Source of the DNA: Dendrolimus kikuchii
Lineage: Eukaryota; Arthropoda; Insecta; Lepidoptera; Lasiocampidae
Direction: 5' to 3'
Length of the DNA stretch: 64,000 nt
Assembly (NCBI GenBank): GCA_019925095.2
Contig: CM034411.1
Span: forward strand, 2,453,001-2,517,000
The position numbers and the translations under genes were made by a program. Each line of letters opens with the position of its first letter. The stretch's first letter is position 1. The notes below the pieces were generated by a model that was not told the origin of the DNA, ran no database searches, and worked only from the letters and a program-made list of their open reading frames with translations. Below are positions 41,939 to 52,875 of this stretch, one piece after another.

Positions 41939-42243
41939 GCTTTTTTTATTGCATGAGTTGAGCAGACGGCCCACTTGATGGAAAGCGGTTACCATCGCCT
42001 ATGGACATTTGCAACAGAAAAGTTGCTACAAATACGCTGCTGCTCTCTTAAAGGAAATTGGAACCTGGTCACTAATACCGGAACACAACTCAAGGTTGTT
42101 ATGGCGACATACTTTAGACCAGGGGTGGTAGCCATCCAGTCGGGCAAATGCCCTGCCATCTGGCTGTGGGTTGTTTTGTCGCCTCTTACGACAGGCCGCC
42201 CGGCCGCAGGAAATTGTATTCTTTCTCCGTTCCTGCACGGATT
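41939..42243 (-). mobile_element. Family A copy, near full length
   Basis: Poly(T) at left, 'gttcctgcacggatt' at right. Confidence 0.85.
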
Positions 42244-42299
42244 CCTGGAATAATCATGCTAATACATTTATTATAATAACTTATATATTTTGAAATAAT

Positions 42300-42480
42300 T
42301 TATTGTATATGTGTATACATATGAATATGTATATATGTATGTATTTGTGTATTTATGTATCTATTGTCTTTTTTCTGCACCACCTACATCGCCTGATTCA
42401 AATATCTTTGGTTTAGGTCGCCTGGAAGAGATCGTTTGAGCGATAAGGCCGCCTATTGTGTTGCGTAGATTTTTTTTTTT
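42300..42480 (+). repeat. Family U copy
   Basis: 'ggtcgcctggaagagatcgt' and 'agcgataaggccgcctattg', preceded by TATG/TGTA repeats. Confidence 0.6.
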
Positions 42481-43223
42481 TTTTACTTTATAATATATTT
42501 ATAATATTCATATATATTGTGCATAAATACATATTATACCATAGCTGGGCACCATTTTTTTTTTTTTAGCTCCTTTATCCTCAGGCGAACGAGATATGCC
42601 CGAGTGAATACTACTTTTATTTTTACTTTATTTTCTTTACAATTTTGACTTATTTATTTCTATTTATATATTTTAAAACACAAATAATTTTTACACCGTG
42701 GGGGTTGGACTATGTTGGTTTGGGTTGGAAGGGATTGGAAGTTGAGATAAGGGTATTTAGGGACTTAGGTTTGGTATTTGGAAGGAGGAGGGGAGGGGGG
42801 GGGTAAGTAAGGGTTGTATCAGATAATTATTTATTATTTTTTACATATGTTACCTATTTTAGTTACAATTTTGTATATATCTATGATTTACAAAAACTTT
42901 TTTCCAATTCTACTAGATATTTAAGTATATATGTATGTGTATATATATATATATAATTATATGCCGACAATTTTGTTATTTTATTGTACCAAAACTTATA
43001 TTACTAAGCTGGGCACCATTAGTCAAATATTAACTTCGTTAATCGCTAATCCATTACTGAAAAAGTTAACTTCGTTAAAAGTTAAAGCGTTATATTTCAG
43101 AAAATTTAACGCAAGTTAACGTTAATCATTAATCCGTTAACACGTGATAAAAATTGCATCTTCTTACAAAAAACTGTTGATTCTGGAAGTTAACAGGTTG
43201 GAAACAAAAAAAGACGGGTATAA
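42481..43223. other. No gene recognised; G tract and GTTAA cluster
   Basis: 42783-42805 is nearly all G with a few A/T. 43005-43140 repeats 'gctgggcaccatt' (also at 42544) and is dense in GTTAA/TTAAC motifs, a repeat type I cannot classify; a similar 'gttaacgttaaagttaaag' is at 63.80 kb. Confidence 0.4.
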
Positions 43224-44127
43224 TTGAAAAGCCTTAAACTACTCTCTTTACCTTGTCTATATATCTATGAAGTGGCGCTTCATGTCAGAAGATACCCTGA
43301 ACAATATGAAGACATCATAAGCTCACGAAGATGTGGCTTATTAAAATTTAATCAAAGGTGCACAACAACCTTATTTGCACGTAGCATATTTATGATGTCC
43401 ATCAAAATATATAGAAAGAAGAGTGAATTTGGGGGATAGTTTAAATGGAGCGTTAGGTAAACTTCTAGGCGCAAAGAACCTCAGCCAGAAGGCCCAGCTC
43501 ACCGTACACAACGCGGTGCTGGTACCTACGCTCACGTGTGGAAGAGAGAGCATGAAAGTAGAGTAAACGCGGTCGAGAAGCGAGCACTGCGCAAAATCTG
43601 CGGAGTGACGCTCGCGGACCGCGTTCGTAATACCGAAGTAAGAAAGAGAGTTGCTCTGAAAGAGAGTGTCGGGGTGAAGGTAAGGAAAGGAATGCTCCGG
43701 TGGTTCGGGCATGTGGAAAGAATGCATGATGAAAAAATGACTAAACAGATATACAATGCAAAAGTGGATGGATGCAGAAGTCGTGGAAGGCCACGACATA
43801 CCTTCCATGATCAAATTGATCGTGTACTAGCAGAAGGTGATGTCAGGAGCCTTAAGAACAGACGAGCTTGCATGACAAGAGTTATGAATGTCAAAGAGGC
43901 AAGTGAGGTGTGTAAGAATAAGCCTAAATGGCACTCTGTTGTTCGTGCCTACCCCGCAAGGGAACTGGCGTGAAGTTATGTATGTATGTATCAAAATATA
44001 TAATAAATTACCATTAGACATTAAGACATGCCGCGAATTTGAAACATATAAATATAAGCTATTTACGTACTTAACGGACAAGACATTTTATTTGATACAG
44101 GAATTCTTGGACAGTAACAATAAATGA
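43224..44127 (+). pseudogene. CR1/Jockey-like LINE ORF2 C-terminus split by family B
   Basis: 43224-43413 encodes 'LSLPCLYIYEVALHVRRYPE' and ends 'FARSIFMMSIKIY'; after the B insertion the frame resumes at 43998 with 'KIYNKLPLDIKTCREFETYK' to a stop at 44127. Removing B plus one TSD joins them in phase. Layout is that of a CR1-type LINE C-terminus. 44315-44400 ('gataagacctcctattgc') is U-like and is probably its 3' UTR. Confidence 0.75.
43414..43989 (+). mobile_element. Family B long copy, 13-bp TSD
   Basis: TSD ATCAAAATATATA at 43401-43413 and 43990-44002. 576 bp. Frame from 'VNAVEKRALRKICG' to PARELA (145 codons) is open; a ~17-bp deletion ('cacgtgtggaagagag') shifts the upstream part. Shares its 5' end with the copy at 6.56 kb. 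Confidence 0.93.
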
Positions 44128-44465
44128 CTAAAATATTAGATAAAGGTGATATATATACATAATTCTGACTAAAGCTAAACAAACACACTGACATTAAAAT
44201 ATTTAGGAATCAATAAACACATGCGTATCAATATTAGTTTCTCTTTTTTTGACATTTAATTAAATTTTCTCTTTGTTTTAAAATCTGTTAAAAAAAAAAC
44301 CATTATTTTTAATAACTGTAAAGGTGGTCTGGAAGATATCGCCGGCGGCGATAAGACCTCCTATTGCATATGTAACTTATGTATGCAATAATTATTAGAG
44401 TGTTTATTATGGGCATGTTGACAAACAATGTTTTTTCATTCATATGGATTAAGGATTAAGAAAGA

Positions 44466-44610
44466 AGATTTTTTTTTTTTTTTTTAATAGCTGGAGTACA
44501 GCACACAGGCTGACGGCCTACCTGGTGGAAAGCGGTTACCGTCGCCTATGGACGTTTGCAACATCAGAGATGTCGCCAACGCGCTACCGGCCTCGAAGAA
44601 ATATTCTAAA
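44466..44610 (-). pseudogene. LINE K 3' UTR fragment
   Basis: Poly(T), 'agctggagtacagcacacag', 'cctacctggtggaaagcgg', then 'gccggcctcgaagaaat', as in 9.01-9.13 kb. Confidence 0.7.
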
Positions 44611-45027
44611 TATGGTCTGTTTTTGTAATTGTATATGTTAGTGTGCAGTAAAGGGTTATCTTTCTCTCTCTCTCTCTCTAACACACATAATAGATGGTGT
44701 CTATGGATGAGTAATATCCAGTATAAATAAGAAATTATAGAACCACTGAGTTCAGTTGAAGAGTTCAATTTAAACATGACCCCCAAACTCCAAGCTTACA
44801 TAAGTTAATAAGTGAAAACTTAGCTTTTTATGATACGAGTCAAGTGTGGGAACATTCATTGTGATGTTAGGTCTAGGTTACACTTGCTTTGTTTAGCATT
44901 ACGTGTCTTTCCCATGCCTCTACCGGTGTGATGTACGCCTTATAATTGCTTATGTGACATAAAAACGTAAATTGATCATTAATTTTTATTATACAACAAG
45001 GAAAACATTAAACCATGGTAACTTGGA
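44611..45027. other. No gene recognised
   Basis: (CT)n at 44662-44680; otherwise unassigned. Confidence 0.4.
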
Positions 45028-45065
45028 GGTCAGCGCACGCGTCCCAAACTCAAAGGGCGCAGGTT
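45028..45065 (+). mobile_element. SINE head fragment cut at box B
   Basis: 'gcgcacgcgtcccaaactca' then 'gggcgcaggttt' matches the head of the 7.8 kb SINE and stops inside box B, where a family A element begins. Confidence 0.6.
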
Positions 45066-45205
45066 TAATCCGTGCAGGAACGGAGAAAGAATACAATTTC
45101 CTGCGGCCGGGCGAGTCGTAAGAGGCGATTTAACAACCCACAGCTGACTGGATGGCTACCACCCCTGGTCTAAAGTATGTCGCCGTAACAACCTTGAGTT
45201 GTTCC
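45066..45205 (+). mobile_element. Family A, 3'-truncated
   Basis: From 'aatccgtgcagg' to 'cttgagttgttccggc', lacking the shared tail; faces the reverse copy at 45446-45553. Confidence 0.75.
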
Positions 45206-45445
45206 GGCTAATGAGGTGTCTTTGGGACACATGTTTGGAACGAAGTTCTCCTAAAATGTCTTAAAAATTCTCAAAACGTCTCAAAAAGTGTGTCGATAAG
45301 CATCGAAAACCATCGAAATTTTATCAAAAACCTATGTATAGAAAGAAATACATAAACAAACAAATAGTATCAAAAACAGCGTATATTATTACACTAATTG
45401 ATATTTTAGATTTTATTTCATTGCATTAAAGTTGATAGCTTACTA

Positions 45446-45553
45446 TAGGGTGCCATCCAGTCGGGCAAATGTTTAGTCGTTTAGTCGCCTCTTACGACAG
45501 GCCGCCCGCCCGGCCGCAGGAAATTGTATTCTTTCTCCGTTCCTGCACGGATG
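45446..45553 (-). mobile_element. Family A fragment, reverse
   Basis: 'tgccatccagtcgggcaaat' to 'gttcctgcacggatg', also lacking the shared tail. With 45066-45205 it forms an inverted pair around a 240-bp spacer. Confidence 0.75.
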
Positions 45554-46202
45554 AAAATTTTATTATAAACTTTTGCTGCAAATGGTATTTTAAACTATTA
45601 TTTTGATTTCAGACTTTCAGTTTTAGTTAGCCTAGACCTTAATGAATCAAAACCTGAAAGTCTTAAAACCAAATAATATTTTAAGATACTATTGTACCAA
45701 AAACTATATTTAGGTCCTAATGTCGCTTATGATAAAACGGCGGTAAACGCTCGAAATATATATATATTTTTTATTTTTTTTTATTGGACTTCACTTTATG
45801 TTGTTGGTCCGAAGACTTTATAACTTTACCATGAGAGGGGAATGAATTTAATGATGCCCACCATAGGGCGACACACTAATAGAACGGGCGACGGGTAATA
45901 TAAAGCCCGAGGGGAAGGATCACGGCGGGCCGGGAGTGTATCTGTTACATGCTGGTGTTGTGAGGAAGTGCATGTGCAGTGTTGGCCTTATATATTATAA
46001 ATCGCGCTCGAAATATTAAAAAGAAAAAAAGGTTTTAAATGGCTAAACAATTTTCTTAGGCAAGATAGAAAATCAAACAACTTTGATCTAAGTGATTTCT
46101 AACTTTATTGTCAAATAACGTAACGCCATGTTGGTATTTTTTTTTTGAGGCGGGGGCAATGCGTTTCGCACACTACCGGATCCTTTACTAGGGATTTTTT
46201 TT
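45554..46202. other. Mostly unassigned; LINE 3' UTR piece
   Basis: 45930-45990 ('gtatctgttacatgctggtg') is the reverse of 47518-47580, so it belongs to the same retroposon family. No gene recognised. Confidence 0.4.
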
Positions 46203-46445
46203 TTTTTTAATAATCGGCAGACAAATACACATATTGTATATCCCCAAGTTAAGCAAGTTACGCTTGAGTTATGGGTAACATACAACGGACTACTTTGGGG
46301 CCGATCCCAGACACCCAGACCATAGTAAATAATGGAGTTAAAATACGTTTCCGAAATTTACTATACCAGGATTCGAACCCGGAACCTCTACGTTGCAGTG
46401 AGGTAGGCCGGCAAAGGCTTAGCCCGCTTAACCACAGAGGCCGTC
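46203..46445 (-). mobile_element. tRNA-derived SINE (second type)
   Basis: Minus strand head 'ctctgtggttaagcgggct' and box B-like 'GGTTCGAATCC'; poly(T) at left. Confidence 0.85.
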
Positions 46446-46850
46446 AAATTAGACTAATTAGACCAAAGCGACGAGAGGTGACATCCTCGAAACCTACCTA
46501 CCAACCACTCAATACTCCACTAAAACCACCCTCCTCCCATGTGCCCCACGCTTATGGCAGGAGGAGCGTGAGACTTAGAACGCAGTTACGCGTTGGTATA
46601 CAACATGGTTGTACAACACGGTAACTCAGCCAGTGTTTTGGCAACGTTCCCAAGTGATGGTAATTTGAGATCTATTTATTAAGATATGTATATTATTTGT
46701 ACATATTGATTTTCAGTTTTTTATTAATGTGAATGTAAATTTTAATTGTAAATAATTGAAAGATTTAAACGTCTCTAGTAAAATCAATAAAGGTGTCTAT
46801 TTCGCAAATTCAAAAAATTTTCTCTCTGGTCAACCTACCTACCTATACTT
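46446..46850. other. LINE J 3' remnant and unassigned DNA
   Basis: 46612-46670 encodes a J-like 'ASVLATFPSDGNL' ending in a stop, followed by an AT-rich 3' UTR with 'aatcaataaaggtgtc' at 46780. Confidence 0.5.
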
Positions 46851-46856
46851 TAATTA

Positions 46857-46995
46857 TGGCCGGTTCTGACAACTTACTGTACATTCACTTGCTCTACCAT
46901 CGATTGAATTTTGACATTACTTGTATGGAGTTTGTCAAATTTTAGCCGATAGTAAGGCAAATGAACAGTCGGTAAGATAATATAGGAACCGGCCA
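46857..46995. mobile_element. MITE T, TA-flanked
   Basis: 139 bp with termini TGGCCGGTTC / GAACCGGCCA and TA on both sides (46855-46856, 46996-46997). Inverted homology extends ~50 bp inward. TA duplication fits Tc1/mariner-derived MITEs. Confidence 0.85.
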
Positions 46996-46997
46996 TA

Positions 46998-47299
46998 AAC
47001 CATATTTAATTACAGAGAGCTATCAATTCTGGTAGCGTGTACAAACTTGTCCAAATAAACAATTGATAAATCAATTCGCCAGTGCTACCGGCGATAGCTG
47101 CGCGGGCGCAGCCGACGCTATTAGAAAGTGCCGCGTACCGCCATTGTTGTTTTTACCGTCCTTTTTCAAACGTTACAACAACAAAAACATATCGAAAGGT
47201 GCCAAAGCTGTCACTCGCTGTTGGTGAAATGAGTTGTGGTGATAGAAAAATACTGGTCACAGAGTTTTAATGTAATAATAATAATCAGCATACAAATGC
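46998..47299. other. No gene recognised
   Basis: Locally GC-rich near 47085-47130 ('atagctgcgcgggcgcagcc'). A 62-codon frame (47082-47270) is not recognised. Confidence 0.35.
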
Positions 47300-48210
47300 T
47301 TGCCTTAGCCAGCAGCACGGGGTGGAGATCGCTAGAGCTAAGACTCAAGCTCCAGGGGTGGAAGTGATAAATAAAACTTATACATCAACTTATTGCATTA
47401 CACGCACACTCCACAAACAAACCAAGACACACAAAGAGCCTAAAAATTAATAACCCAGGCACAGAAAAGAAAAAAAACAACACACATGGCACTAGATAGG
47501 ACTATATATAAGTATAGATATAAGGCCAACACTGCACATGCACTTCCTCACAACACCAGCATGTAACAGATACACTCTACATTAGTATAAGTTTAGTATT
47601 AAAATTAGAATAAATTAATATAATAAGTTATTCTTAAGGTACACCAAAACACAAAAATTACTACATATAATGTCACATACACTAACAAAAATAAACAATA
47701 AGCGTGTATGGAGTCTCAAATTTTTCATAGAAATTAAGTAGTAAAAAAGGGTACGGAACTCGAGTCCGTAGAGATATTAATAATAATAAATAAAAAAAAA
47801 GTGATAAATGGCATAACGTCGGAAGTCGCTTCGGTGGGCTTGCAGCCCACCTCTCCACACCCATGTTGCTCTTCGCCAATCTTGTACGGCATTTTTTGGA
47901 ACCCATGCAGTGAGTGTCGAGACACCGTCTGCCCATTTTATCCATGATCCCCAAACATTACGACGGGCAGACGTTATATTCCCCTTAGTCTCAGATCCGT
48001 AGTTCCACTAGCAGTTCATCCCAATAGCCCGGCACCTTGTGTTCGCATTTCCTACAATAGTACTACACTAACCGGGGCTTATGATCATGTGCAGGTTTTA
48101 TATGATATAGACCTGGATAATCGCAGGGTTAGTGTCACGCCACATTTGCATTAATATTCCCATAGCCCCACGCAAACCCTACAAAACTCCGGGTTATGTT
48201 TATGACTCGT
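47300..48210 (-). repeat. Family M copy split by a retroposon
   Basis: 47325-47373 and 47810-48210 match the order of the 57.9-58.7 kb copy. More diverged than that copy. Confidence 0.7.
47374..47798 (+). mobile_element. 5'-truncated retroposon, poly(A), 11-bp TSD
   Basis: TSD AAGTGATAAAT at 47363-47373 and 47799-47809; 3' end 'aataataaataaaaaaa'. 425 bp, no coding; contains 'aaggccaacactgcacatgc', repeated in reverse at 45.93-45.99 kb. Probably a LINE 3' UTR. Confidence 0.8.
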
Positions 48211-48254
48211 GGTCTTGAGAGATTAGCATAGAATTAAAAGTTTATGCAGAAACT

Positions 48255-48507
48255 ATCTATCCGTGCAGGAACGGAGAAACAATACAATTCCCTGCGGCCG
48301 GGAGGCCTGTTGTCAGAGGCGACAAAACAACCCATAGCCAGATGGCTACCACCCCTGGTCTCGACTATTTCGCCATAACAACCTTGAGTTGTATTTTGAT
48401 ATTAGTGGCCAGGTTCCAGTCTCCCTTTAGAGATCGGCAGCTCATTCGCAGCACCTTCGGTGTTACAAATGCTTGCCTGTCTGCTGATCTCATGCAATAA
48501 AAAAAAT
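48255..48507 (+). mobile_element. Family A copy, diverged
   Basis: 'ctatccgtgcaggaacgg' to 'ctcatgcaataaaaaaa', short deletions near the tail. Confidence 0.8.
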
Positions 48508-49070
48508 GCGTGGTAGAGCCATGCTGGAATCTTGATTACAGCCTTTAGGGCCGGCTCGATCGGTGTGATACCACTCAAACATAGACTATCGACGTGAAAC
48601 GGTTAGCCTGGAACTAATAGTGTTTCGTGCGATTAGTGAGTTCCAATTGCCCAGTTCCCCCTGTCCCTATGCCATATTCTCTATCCTCCTGTCTGAGGCC
48701 TCTGTCTAATCTTCCTATCCTATGAAAGTCGCGGCTGGTCTGTGAAATTCGCCAGGTCAGGGTGGCACTAGCGCCTTTAGCTAGAACTAGAAGTGCTATA
48801 GCTACACCTAAGTTAGGGATACCCACTCCAACCCCTCGATATTCCGTCCTTCACTCTTAATGCCAGGGTCACGAGTATATGGCCTAGCTGATCCGTTAGT
48901 TCCGGCAGGTGGTGGCCCAACGGCCTCATCCACTGTCGGGGAACTTCTTTTTATCTCTCAGCGACTTCAAACTCTGGTGAGCGCGTGCGGAATATTTGAG
49001 GAATATATAGGAAGTTGTCCGGCCTAGGGTGCAGTTGATAATCAGGGTCAAGCACCTGTTGCCTGGCATA
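48508..49070 (-). repeat. Family G copy, reverse
   Basis: 48515-48605 matches 8870-8980; 48780-48850 reversed matches 29090-29190 ('gggtatccctaact', 'gtgccaccctgacctggcg'). Confidence 0.5.
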
Positions 49071-49215
49071 TGCTGAACTACATCTATTTGGTGCCATAAC
49101 GAGACGTATTTTTTGCTATATACCTACATAGTTTAATACCTATTTCATTTTTGTGTTTTTAATGTGAAGACAAAATAAAGGTTTTTTCTTTCCTCTTCTT
49201 TCTTTCTTTCTGCAT
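49071..49215 (+). repeat. Family Z-like 3' end with (TTTC)n
   Basis: 'gaagacaaaataaaggtttt' then TTTC repeats, the same end type as 18.2 kb. Confidence 0.5.
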
Positions 49216-49289
49216 AACGGTGAGTGGAACTTTATCCCCAAGGGAAGCTCACGGTGGCCGAAGGTTCAAATTGGCCCTCGGGTGCCAAG

Positions 49290-49435
49290 GCGGGAGCAGA
49301 GCTCACAGTTCTCTAAAGGCTGGTAACGCGTTGGCTTTGCATTATTCGCGTTGGTTGCAAACGGCCATAGGCGGCTGTAACCACTTTCAATCAGGTTAGC
49401 CAGCTGTATGCTAGAAATAAAAAGAGAAACGCCTA
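49290..49435 (+). repeat. LINE K-related 3' tail
   Basis: 'gttgcaaacggccataggcg' and 'accactttcaatcaggtta' then 'gaaataaaaagag': the A/K tail type in a third, diverged form. Confidence 0.5.
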
Positions 49436-49499
49436 ATATGGCTCGCGTCGTTTCACCCACCTGATTCGAACCTCGCTCAACTCATTCATACTGCGCCCA

Positions 49500-49600
49500 T
49501 ACGTCACCGGTGCCGGCTCAGTGGCTCGGAGCAAGCAATCGGACCATGACTACGCAGTTCGATTCCCGGCGGATATTCGAGCCTCCGCCATTGAACTTGC
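49500..49600 (+). mobile_element. tRNA-like SINE head
   Basis: 'ccggctcagtggctcgga' (box A-like) and 'agttcgattcccgg' (box B-like). Not a complete tRNA fold that I can see. Confidence 0.45.
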
Positions 49601-49857
49601 ATGCATCGCGTTCCACTTAATAAATACGCATATCTCTCATTTTTGTTTATATTTTTTTTTAAGTTTTTCTGAGTTTTTGGAAGCTTCGATATTGATGTTT
49701 TTTGTTTCACCATCACCATCTTTTTTCAGGACAGAGACTTTTATTTTCCTGTCTTTCTTTTTTATATACATTTTTTTTAAACAGTTATAATAAATGGGGA
49801 GGTAATATTTAATTTTGTATTTGATTTTTCTTTATTTTATACAAATCTTATATACTA

Positions 49858-50066
49858 CTAGCTGTCCCGGCAGACGTTGTTCTGCTCTGAAGAAATAAAA
49901 TTTGGAACCCGATTCCAGCGCCACCTACCGGGTCCAAATGTAAGCTATCCTATCTTTCAAATCGGATCAAACTGCACACGGTGTGCAAATTTGATTAAAA
50001 TCGGTCAAGTAGTTTAGGAGTCCCTCGCGGACAAACAACGTGACACGTAATTTATATATATTAAGA
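49858..50066 (-). mobile_element. Family C Helitron, intact 209 bp
   Basis: CTAG at 49858, TCTTAATATATATAAATTAC on the minus strand at 50066, flanks A and T. Same length as 56069-56277 and 58421-58629. Confidence 0.88.
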
Positions 50067-50087
50067 TTACAATTTTACTTACTTATC

Positions 50088-50345
50088 TATTGCTTGCGTG
50101 GGGCCATGGGAAGGCCAACACGTAGAGGCCCCTTGCCAAATTTAATGTGGCGTGACACTGACCAGCGATTATCCCTGTCTACACCATATAGTAATGCATC
50201 CAAGGACAAGCCCCGGCCAGTGTAGGACTATTGTGGGAAATGAGGACAAAAAGTACCGGGCTATTGGGGTGAACTGCTACTGGTACTAGGGGTCTGGGTA
50301 TATGGGGACTATGGCGTCTGCCCGTCACAATGCTCGGGGAATGTA
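50088..50345 (+). repeat. Family M partial copy
   Basis: 'ggggccatgggaaggccaac' to 'cgtctgcccgtcacaatgc'. Confidence 0.75.
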
Positions 50346-50901
50346 TGTATGTATATCTAACACAATTGTGTGTAAGTAAAATAAAGCTACTGCCTAGAGT
50401 ATGACGGCAAGCTCTAGTACAACATAAATTCAACACGATATTCTTATACATCCAAAAACGACCGAATTTTTGCACATAAACTATTTCTAACTAGAATAAA
50501 GCAAATGCACTGCAACTCGAAATAATTCGGTAAAATAACCATCACAATATAATTCGTGGTAATGCTGTGCAGTAACTGAAAATCCGTAGAACCCATGATG
50601 GAATATTACACTTTATTCGCATTGACGTAAAGGTTATAATCGTTTGGAAAATGTAATCGATTAAGTAATTAATTCTGGTGTAAAGTATGACGACATTGAG
50701 CTTCTTGGCAATGGTTTAGTATTGAATGAATTGGGAAAAACAATTTGTCGTAACATTCTGCTTTAAATTTGAACATAATGTTTAAACTTGGTTACTTCCT
50801 AGTTTTAAATTACGCTTTAGTTTCTAAGGTTCAATAGGTTAGGTTAGTATTTTTTCTGGTTACATATATCGTGGTTCCATATATTCTTGGTTGACTCTAT
50901 A
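50346..50901. other. No gene recognised
   Basis: Unassigned sequence without an apparent second copy in the window. Confidence 0.4.
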
Positions 50902-51367
50902 TCTACACTAATACTATAAAGAGTAAAGATTTGTGTTTTTGTAACGAATAAACTCAAAAACTACTGAACCGATTTCCAACAATTCTTTCACCATTCGAAT
51001 GCTACATTATCCCTGATTAATATGGGCTATATAGAAATGAGGGATCCCTACTAAAACTTGAATAATCTAACCCATCAATTGAAACAAAACACTTGGCGCT
51101 GGAATTGGGCTCTAAATTTTTATTTTTTCCAGGGCAGGATAACGTCTGCCGAGATGTGTGTTTGAGTGGGTCCCGGGGCGGTTTAGATTCACAATTAAAC
51201 CCGGCAGGTGGCTCTGGAATCGAGTTCTAGATTTTGATGAAATTTTATGTGTTTTCGAGTGGGTCCCGGAGTGGTTTAGATTCACAATTAAACCCGGGAG
51301 GTGCCGCTGGAATCGGGTTCTAGATTTTTATTTTTTCAGGCCAGGACAACGTCTGCCGAGACCGCTA
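50902..51367 (+). mobile_element. Helitron with 93-bp tandem units
   Basis: 5' TCTACACTAATACTATAAAG preceded by A; 3' end 'gtctgccgagaccgCTAG' followed by T. The unit 'gagtgggtcccgg' recurs at 51164 and 51257 (period 93), preceded by a third 3'-end-like block at 51100-51150. Confidence 0.75.
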
Positions 51368-51429
51368 GTATTATTGTATATTGGTTACATATATTCTGGT
51401 GACATAGATAGATAGTACTTTATTATACA

Positions 51430-51524
51430 TACATACCTACATAACTTCACGCCAGTTCCCTTGCGGGGTAGGCACGAACTACAGAGTGAACGAATAATAA
51501 TAATAATAATAACGAACGAACAAT
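51430..51524 (-). mobile_element. Very short family B copy with filler, 13-bp TSD
   Basis: TSD ACTTTATTATACA at 51417-51429 and 51525-51537. Only ~55 bp of B 3' end remain (51430-51486); the rest is filler of AATAA/GAACGAA units at the 5' junction. Confidence 0.85.
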
Positions 51525-51629
51525 ACTTTATTATACACCAATAAAAATATGAACTTACATATATAGTTATGAATATCAGAATAAAACGTCAGTAATAGAG
51601 TCACCATAAACTGCCCAAGTTTTCTTTAA

Positions 51630-51910
51630 ACAATTATCACATGCGTCGACACTTTGGCTCTTTAACATCTTCCAGACACGGTTATGGTAACTGGCATGGC
51701 AGCCGAGCATTAGGAGAGCCTGAAACGCCAAAAATATGCATCCATTGGCTATGGATATTTGTCGCTTTTAGTGTAGATACTCTAAGGCCATGGGGTCCGG
51801 AAGCTTATCGACTCTATCGAGGGCTATCAACACGTTTGATAGAAATCTTACTTGACCAAAGGGCAGGTCTATACTTAGAGACTATCACTCAACACTTATA
51901 CTCTACATGA
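51630..51910 (+). pseudogene. LINE J fragment, N-terminal to the QRGN block
   Basis: Encodes 'FSVDTLRPWGPEAYRLYRGL' and 'TRLIEILLDQRAGLYL', the part before 'QRISIAIQRGN'. Open for 89 codons, then diverges. Confidence 0.6.
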
Positions 51911-52352
51911 TTAATTCTTTAAAAATAACTAAACCCACAACATTTATAAAACAATCAACGTGATAAAAAGAAATCTTTTAAAATCACTCTTTATTGTTGC
52001 GGATAGACCCACCCGCCAGAGCATACCTACTCTCCGCGCCCCGTATACCGCCGAAGCCCATAGCTCGCACAATTAGCAGCTAGGCGTCGGACGGAACGCG
52101 GGATATAGGAGCGGCCTTGGAAGCCGGAATGGCTCATCCTCGACTTACCACTCTCACACCACCCTCACTTGACTCTCTCGCGCACTTACTTATTGATAAT
52201 TGCACCAATACGTGCTTCTTCTATGTATAATTTATATAACGTTAATAATAATCATACAGTCCAGTCTATATCGAGTTTCATTTTAAAAGAAGCAACTGCC
52301 ACCAATACTCATTGTTTTACAATATGGGCCCAAGAATGTATGAAAGTGTATC
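51911..52352. other. No gene recognised
   Basis: Locally GC-rich at 52000-52160. Could be an LTR or promoter remnant but I see no termini. Confidence 0.35.
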
Positions 52353-52360
52353 CATCTCCA

Positions 52361-52806
52361 TAGTGGCGTAGCTTGCCTTAGAAGGGCCCTGTGTCAAAAT
52401 GCGTTGGGGGGCCCAAGGGAAGGGCATTTTTTATAAAATAAACAAAAAATATTCGAATTGAATGAAAATAATTATATATTAACTACAAGTGATTACTTAT
52501 ACTTAATGCTTCTAGGAGCTAAGTTAGACAAAAAATTCAAATCATAGATACACTTTTCTCGCTTTATTTCAGCAAATTTATTTATCAAATCATCTATAGC
52601 TGAAGACGATTTCTGTTTTTCTAGATTTTTTGTCTCTATAGACATTAATGACAAGTCTGATAGCCGTTTCTGTTGGCTTAGCAGTTATTCTCAAAAATCT
52701 ATAGAAGATTCTGGATAAGAATTTATAAATTTTTGCTTACACATTTTTGGGGCTTCTGTAGCCCCGTATCATTGATACGGCTGATACAGCGGTAGCTACG
52801 CCCCTG
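52361..52806 (-). mobile_element. hAT element, internally deleted, 8-bp TSD
   Basis: Termini TAGTGGCGTAGCTTGCC and (reverse) CAGGGGCGTAGCTACCG, flanked by CATCTCCA / CATCTCCT (52353-52360, 52807-52814; 7 of 8). Length 446 bp. Contains the end of a transposase. Confidence 0.85.
52493..52684 (-). pseudogene. hAT transposase C-terminal end
   Basis: 64 codons open on the minus strand: 'QQKRLSDLSLMSIETKNLEK' then 'AIDDLINKFAEIKREKCIY', stop at 52493. The 'RLxxLxLMSIE ... ID.LI.KFA' pattern is the end of the hAT dimerisation region. An in-frame stop precedes it and the catalytic domain is absent. Confidence 0.75.
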
Positions 52807-52875
52807 CATCTCCTATACCATGGTAGGAATCGAACCCGGTACTTCTGCGTTATCAGTGAGCTAAGGCAAAGACTT
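52807..52875 (-). mobile_element. tRNA-like SINE head next to hAT
   Basis: Minus strand 'gccttagctcactgataac' and box B 'GGTTCGATTCC'. The hAT element appears to have inserted just upstream of this piece. Confidence 0.5.

Noticed and set aside
41975..42253. Antisense frame in family A (MESGYHRLWTFATPK...)
   Set aside because: Same repeat read on the other strand; no domain, no independent conservation beyond DNA identity.
42783..42805. G-quadruplex
   Set aside because: A single long G tract without four spaced G-runs on one strand; evidence too weak.
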